25,341 nucleotides of DNA, taken from positions 1 through 25,341 of the forward strand of contig QEUW01000133.1 of NCBI GenBank assembly GCA_003577005.1, in the 5' to 3' direction. The position numbers were made by a program, and so were the translations under genes. The notes under the pieces were generated by a model. That model ran no database searches. It saw only the letters and a list, made by a program, of their open reading frames with translations, and was not told the origin of the DNA. Origin of the DNA: Chloroflexota bacterium. GTDB taxonomy: Bacteria > Chloroflexota > Anaerolineae > Caldilineales > Caldilineaceae. The first letter of the stretch is position 1. Each line of letters starts with the position of its first letter. Below, in pieces: positions 24,047 to 25,341 of this stretch.

Positions 24047-24076
24047 AGTGTAACAAAAGAGGTTGTACCCTGTCAA
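24047..24076 (-). promoter_or_regulatory. Promoter of the sugar importer operon
   Basis: On the minus strand, TTGACA (24076-24071), an 18-base spacer and TACACT (24052-24047) form a good sigma70 promoter. The -35 is perfect. Confidence 0.6.
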
Positions 24077-24105
24077 CTGCACTTTTTGCGCCCCAGGACA
24101 CAGAC

Positions 24106-24134
24106 TTGGGTAATCGCACCGGTTGCCGTATACT
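24106..24134 (+). promoter_or_regulatory. Promoter of the PotD-like gene
   Basis: TTGGGT (24106-24111), a 17-base spacer and TATACT (24129-24134) lie about 94 bases upstream of the ATG at 24228. It is back-to-back with the sugar promoter, with -35 elements 29 bases apart. Confidence 0.6.
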
Positions 24135-24227
24135 GGGGTCTGGATGTGATTGTCAATCGCATGTTCCTATCTGTAAGAACACTGCCGTGCATGACCGAAG
24201 CCACCTCAAATCACAAAGGAGAAACGG

Positions 24228-25313
24228 ATGAACCTGCGTCTTCCTATCAGCCTCCTCATCGCTCTCGCCTTGCTTGCCGGCTGCACCGGTATGCCGATCC
24301 AGCCGGCGCAACCCACAGGGCGTAGCCAACTCCATGTGCTCAACTGGCAGGGCTATGGGTCGGATGAGCCGTGGGCCATCGAGCAGTTCGAGCAGATGTA
24401 CGATGTGGAGATCGTCCACGATTACTTCAATTCCGAAGACGAACTGCTGACCAAACTACGCACCAGCCCCGGCACATACGATGTTGTGCTCCCCAATATT
24501 GCCTATATCCCACCCGCCATTGCCGACGGTCTGCTCCAACCCATCGATGTGGAGCAGTTGGAGGTCTGGCAACACCTGCCCGAGTCCTTCAAGACGTTGC
24601 CCGAAATCCTCCACGACGGCGAGGTCTATGGCGTGCCGTGGGCGTGGGGAGCCACCTCGCTGGTCTATAACACCGAAGTCTTCCCTGAAGGGATCGATTC
24701 GCTCAACGCCCTGTGGGACCCGCAGTACGCCGGGCAGGTCGGCTTTGAAGATAACTATGAGGATGCTGTGATCTTTGCCGCGCTGGCCGCCGGCATCGAA
24801 CCAGCCAATCAGCCGCAAGATCTGGACGCCGTGCGCGCCAAACTCGAAGAGCTGGCGCCCAACGTGCGGGCGCTCTGGCAGTCGGAAGATGAATTCAACC
24901 GGCTCTTCTCCAGCGGCGAGATCACCCTGGGCGTCTACTGGAGCGGCTCGACTTCACGGGCGCAGACGGCGTTCGATCTACCCATCGCCTTTGTCATCCC
25001 CGAAGAAGGTGCCATCGGCTGGACCGATGCCTGGGCGATCCCGGCGAATGCGCCCAACGTGGAGATGGCGCTCCGGTGGATCGATTACATGAGCAGCCCC
25101 GAGTTCTACGTCGAGTGGGACCGGGTGGCCGGCGCCCCGGTCCCCGCCAATCCCCAGGTGCTGGAACAGATGCCGGAAGATTCGTTCACCCGCACTGTCT
25201 TTGGCGATCCGGATGTTGCGGAGCGTCTGGCCTTTATCACCGACACCCCGGCCGAAGTTCGCCAGGAGTGGATCGAGTTGTGGCAAGAGGTGAAGGCCGA
25301 TATGGCAAGATGA
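24228..25313 (+). CDS. Polyamine-type ABC substrate-binding lipoprotein (PotD-like)
   Basis: This 361-residue extracellular binding protein has the lipoprotein signal MNLRLPISLLIALALLAGC (Cys19). It resembles spermidine/putrescine-binding PotD: LHVLNWQGYGSDE at the mature start, FNSEDELLTKLRTSPGTYDVV, GVPWAWGATSLVYNTEVF, LWDPQYAGQVGFEDNYEDAV and EEGAIGWTDAWAIPANAPN. Trp and Asp/Glu residues at these places line the ligand pocket in the family, although the true ligand need not be a polyamine. AAAGGAG lies upstream of the ATG. The gene ends with TGA at 25311-25313, 28 bases before the window edge; permease and ATPase genes may follow outside. It starts divergently from the sugar importer. Confidence 0.93.
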   Translation: MNLRLPISLLIALALLAGCTGMPIQPAQPTGRSQLHVLNWQGYGSDEPWAIEQFEQMYDVEIVHDYFNSEDELLTKLRTSPGTYDVVLPNIAYIPPAIADGLLQPIDVEQLEVWQHLPESFKTLPEILHDGEVYGVPWAWGATSLVYNTEVFPEGIDSLNALWDPQYAGQVGFEDNYEDAVIFAALAAGIEPANQPQDLDAVRAKLEELAPNVRALWQSEDEFNRLFSSGEITLGVYWSGSTSRAQTAFDLPIAFVIPEEGAIGWTDAWAIPANAPNVEMALRWIDYMSSPEFYVEWDRVAGAPVPANPQVLEQMPEDSFTRTVFGDPDVAERLAFITDTPAEVRQEWIELWQEVKADMAR

Positions 25314-25341
25314 CCGGATGACAAGATCAGAAGATGGCAGG

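Larger units (their letters stand above)
23874..24227. other. Divergent control region between two binding-protein genes
   Basis: These 354 bases hold no gene that I can support. Apart from the two promoters at 24047-24076 and 24106-24134, the long sugar-operon leader (about 165 bases) shows no riboswitch that I recognise. Confidence 0.55.

Overview
This is a GC-rich bacterial chromosome segment with no rRNA, tRNA or CRISPR array that I can see. Three features suggest a Chloroflexota lineage (Caldilineae/Anaerolineae-like): several ABC importers with lipoprotein binding proteins, a subtilisin with a Pro/Thr-rich tail, and a DUF11-repeat secreted giant. This placement is inferred from gene content and style, not from a marker gene.

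Left region (1-8408). A peptide-type (Dpp/Opp) ABC importer runs leftwards as permease B (3386-4393), permease C (2461-3309) and the start of an ATPase (1-341, cut by the window edge). Its binding protein (4685-6508) and two short-chain dehydrogenases (6644-8356) run rightwards from the shared control region. Between permease C and the ATPase sits a compact restriction-modification cassette (about 342-2460). It holds a BamHI-family endonuclease on the + strand, a beta-class amino-methyltransferase converging on it with one base between stop codons, and a small excisionase-type HTH protein. The endonuclease keeps every base-contacting residue I can align to BamHI. At the BamHI Glu113 position it has lysine, giving the canonical E-x-K motif.

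Middle region (8476-16473, all on the - strand). Six genes lie in a row: a stand-alone receiver protein, a NarL-type response regulator, an ECF-like sigma factor, a soluble zinc-finger anti-sigma-like protein, a 990-residue TPR-CHAT caspase-like protease with an intact His/Cys dyad, and a secreted subtilisin-like protease. The anti-sigma and CHAT genes overlap by ATGA. The sigma / anti-sigma / TPR-CHAT set resembles, without any CRISPR, the TPR-CHAT/Csx30/RpoE arm of type III-E CRISPR (Craspase) loci. I propose protease-controlled sigma release. This is the best candidate here for an under-described system.

Right region (16832-25341). A 1151-residue secreted protein (four DUF11 repeats and a calcium-binding DxDxDG tail) converges, across a perfect 15-bp hairpin, on a leftward sugar-type ABC importer: binding protein, hairpin, MalF-like permease, MalG-like permease. 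No ATPase is seen for this importer. A PotD-like polyamine-type binding lipoprotein starts divergently at 24228 and ends just before the window edge.

Promoters were called by eye from -35/-10 matches. Start codons were chosen from visible Shine-Dalgarno sequences and differ in several places from the longest ORF.
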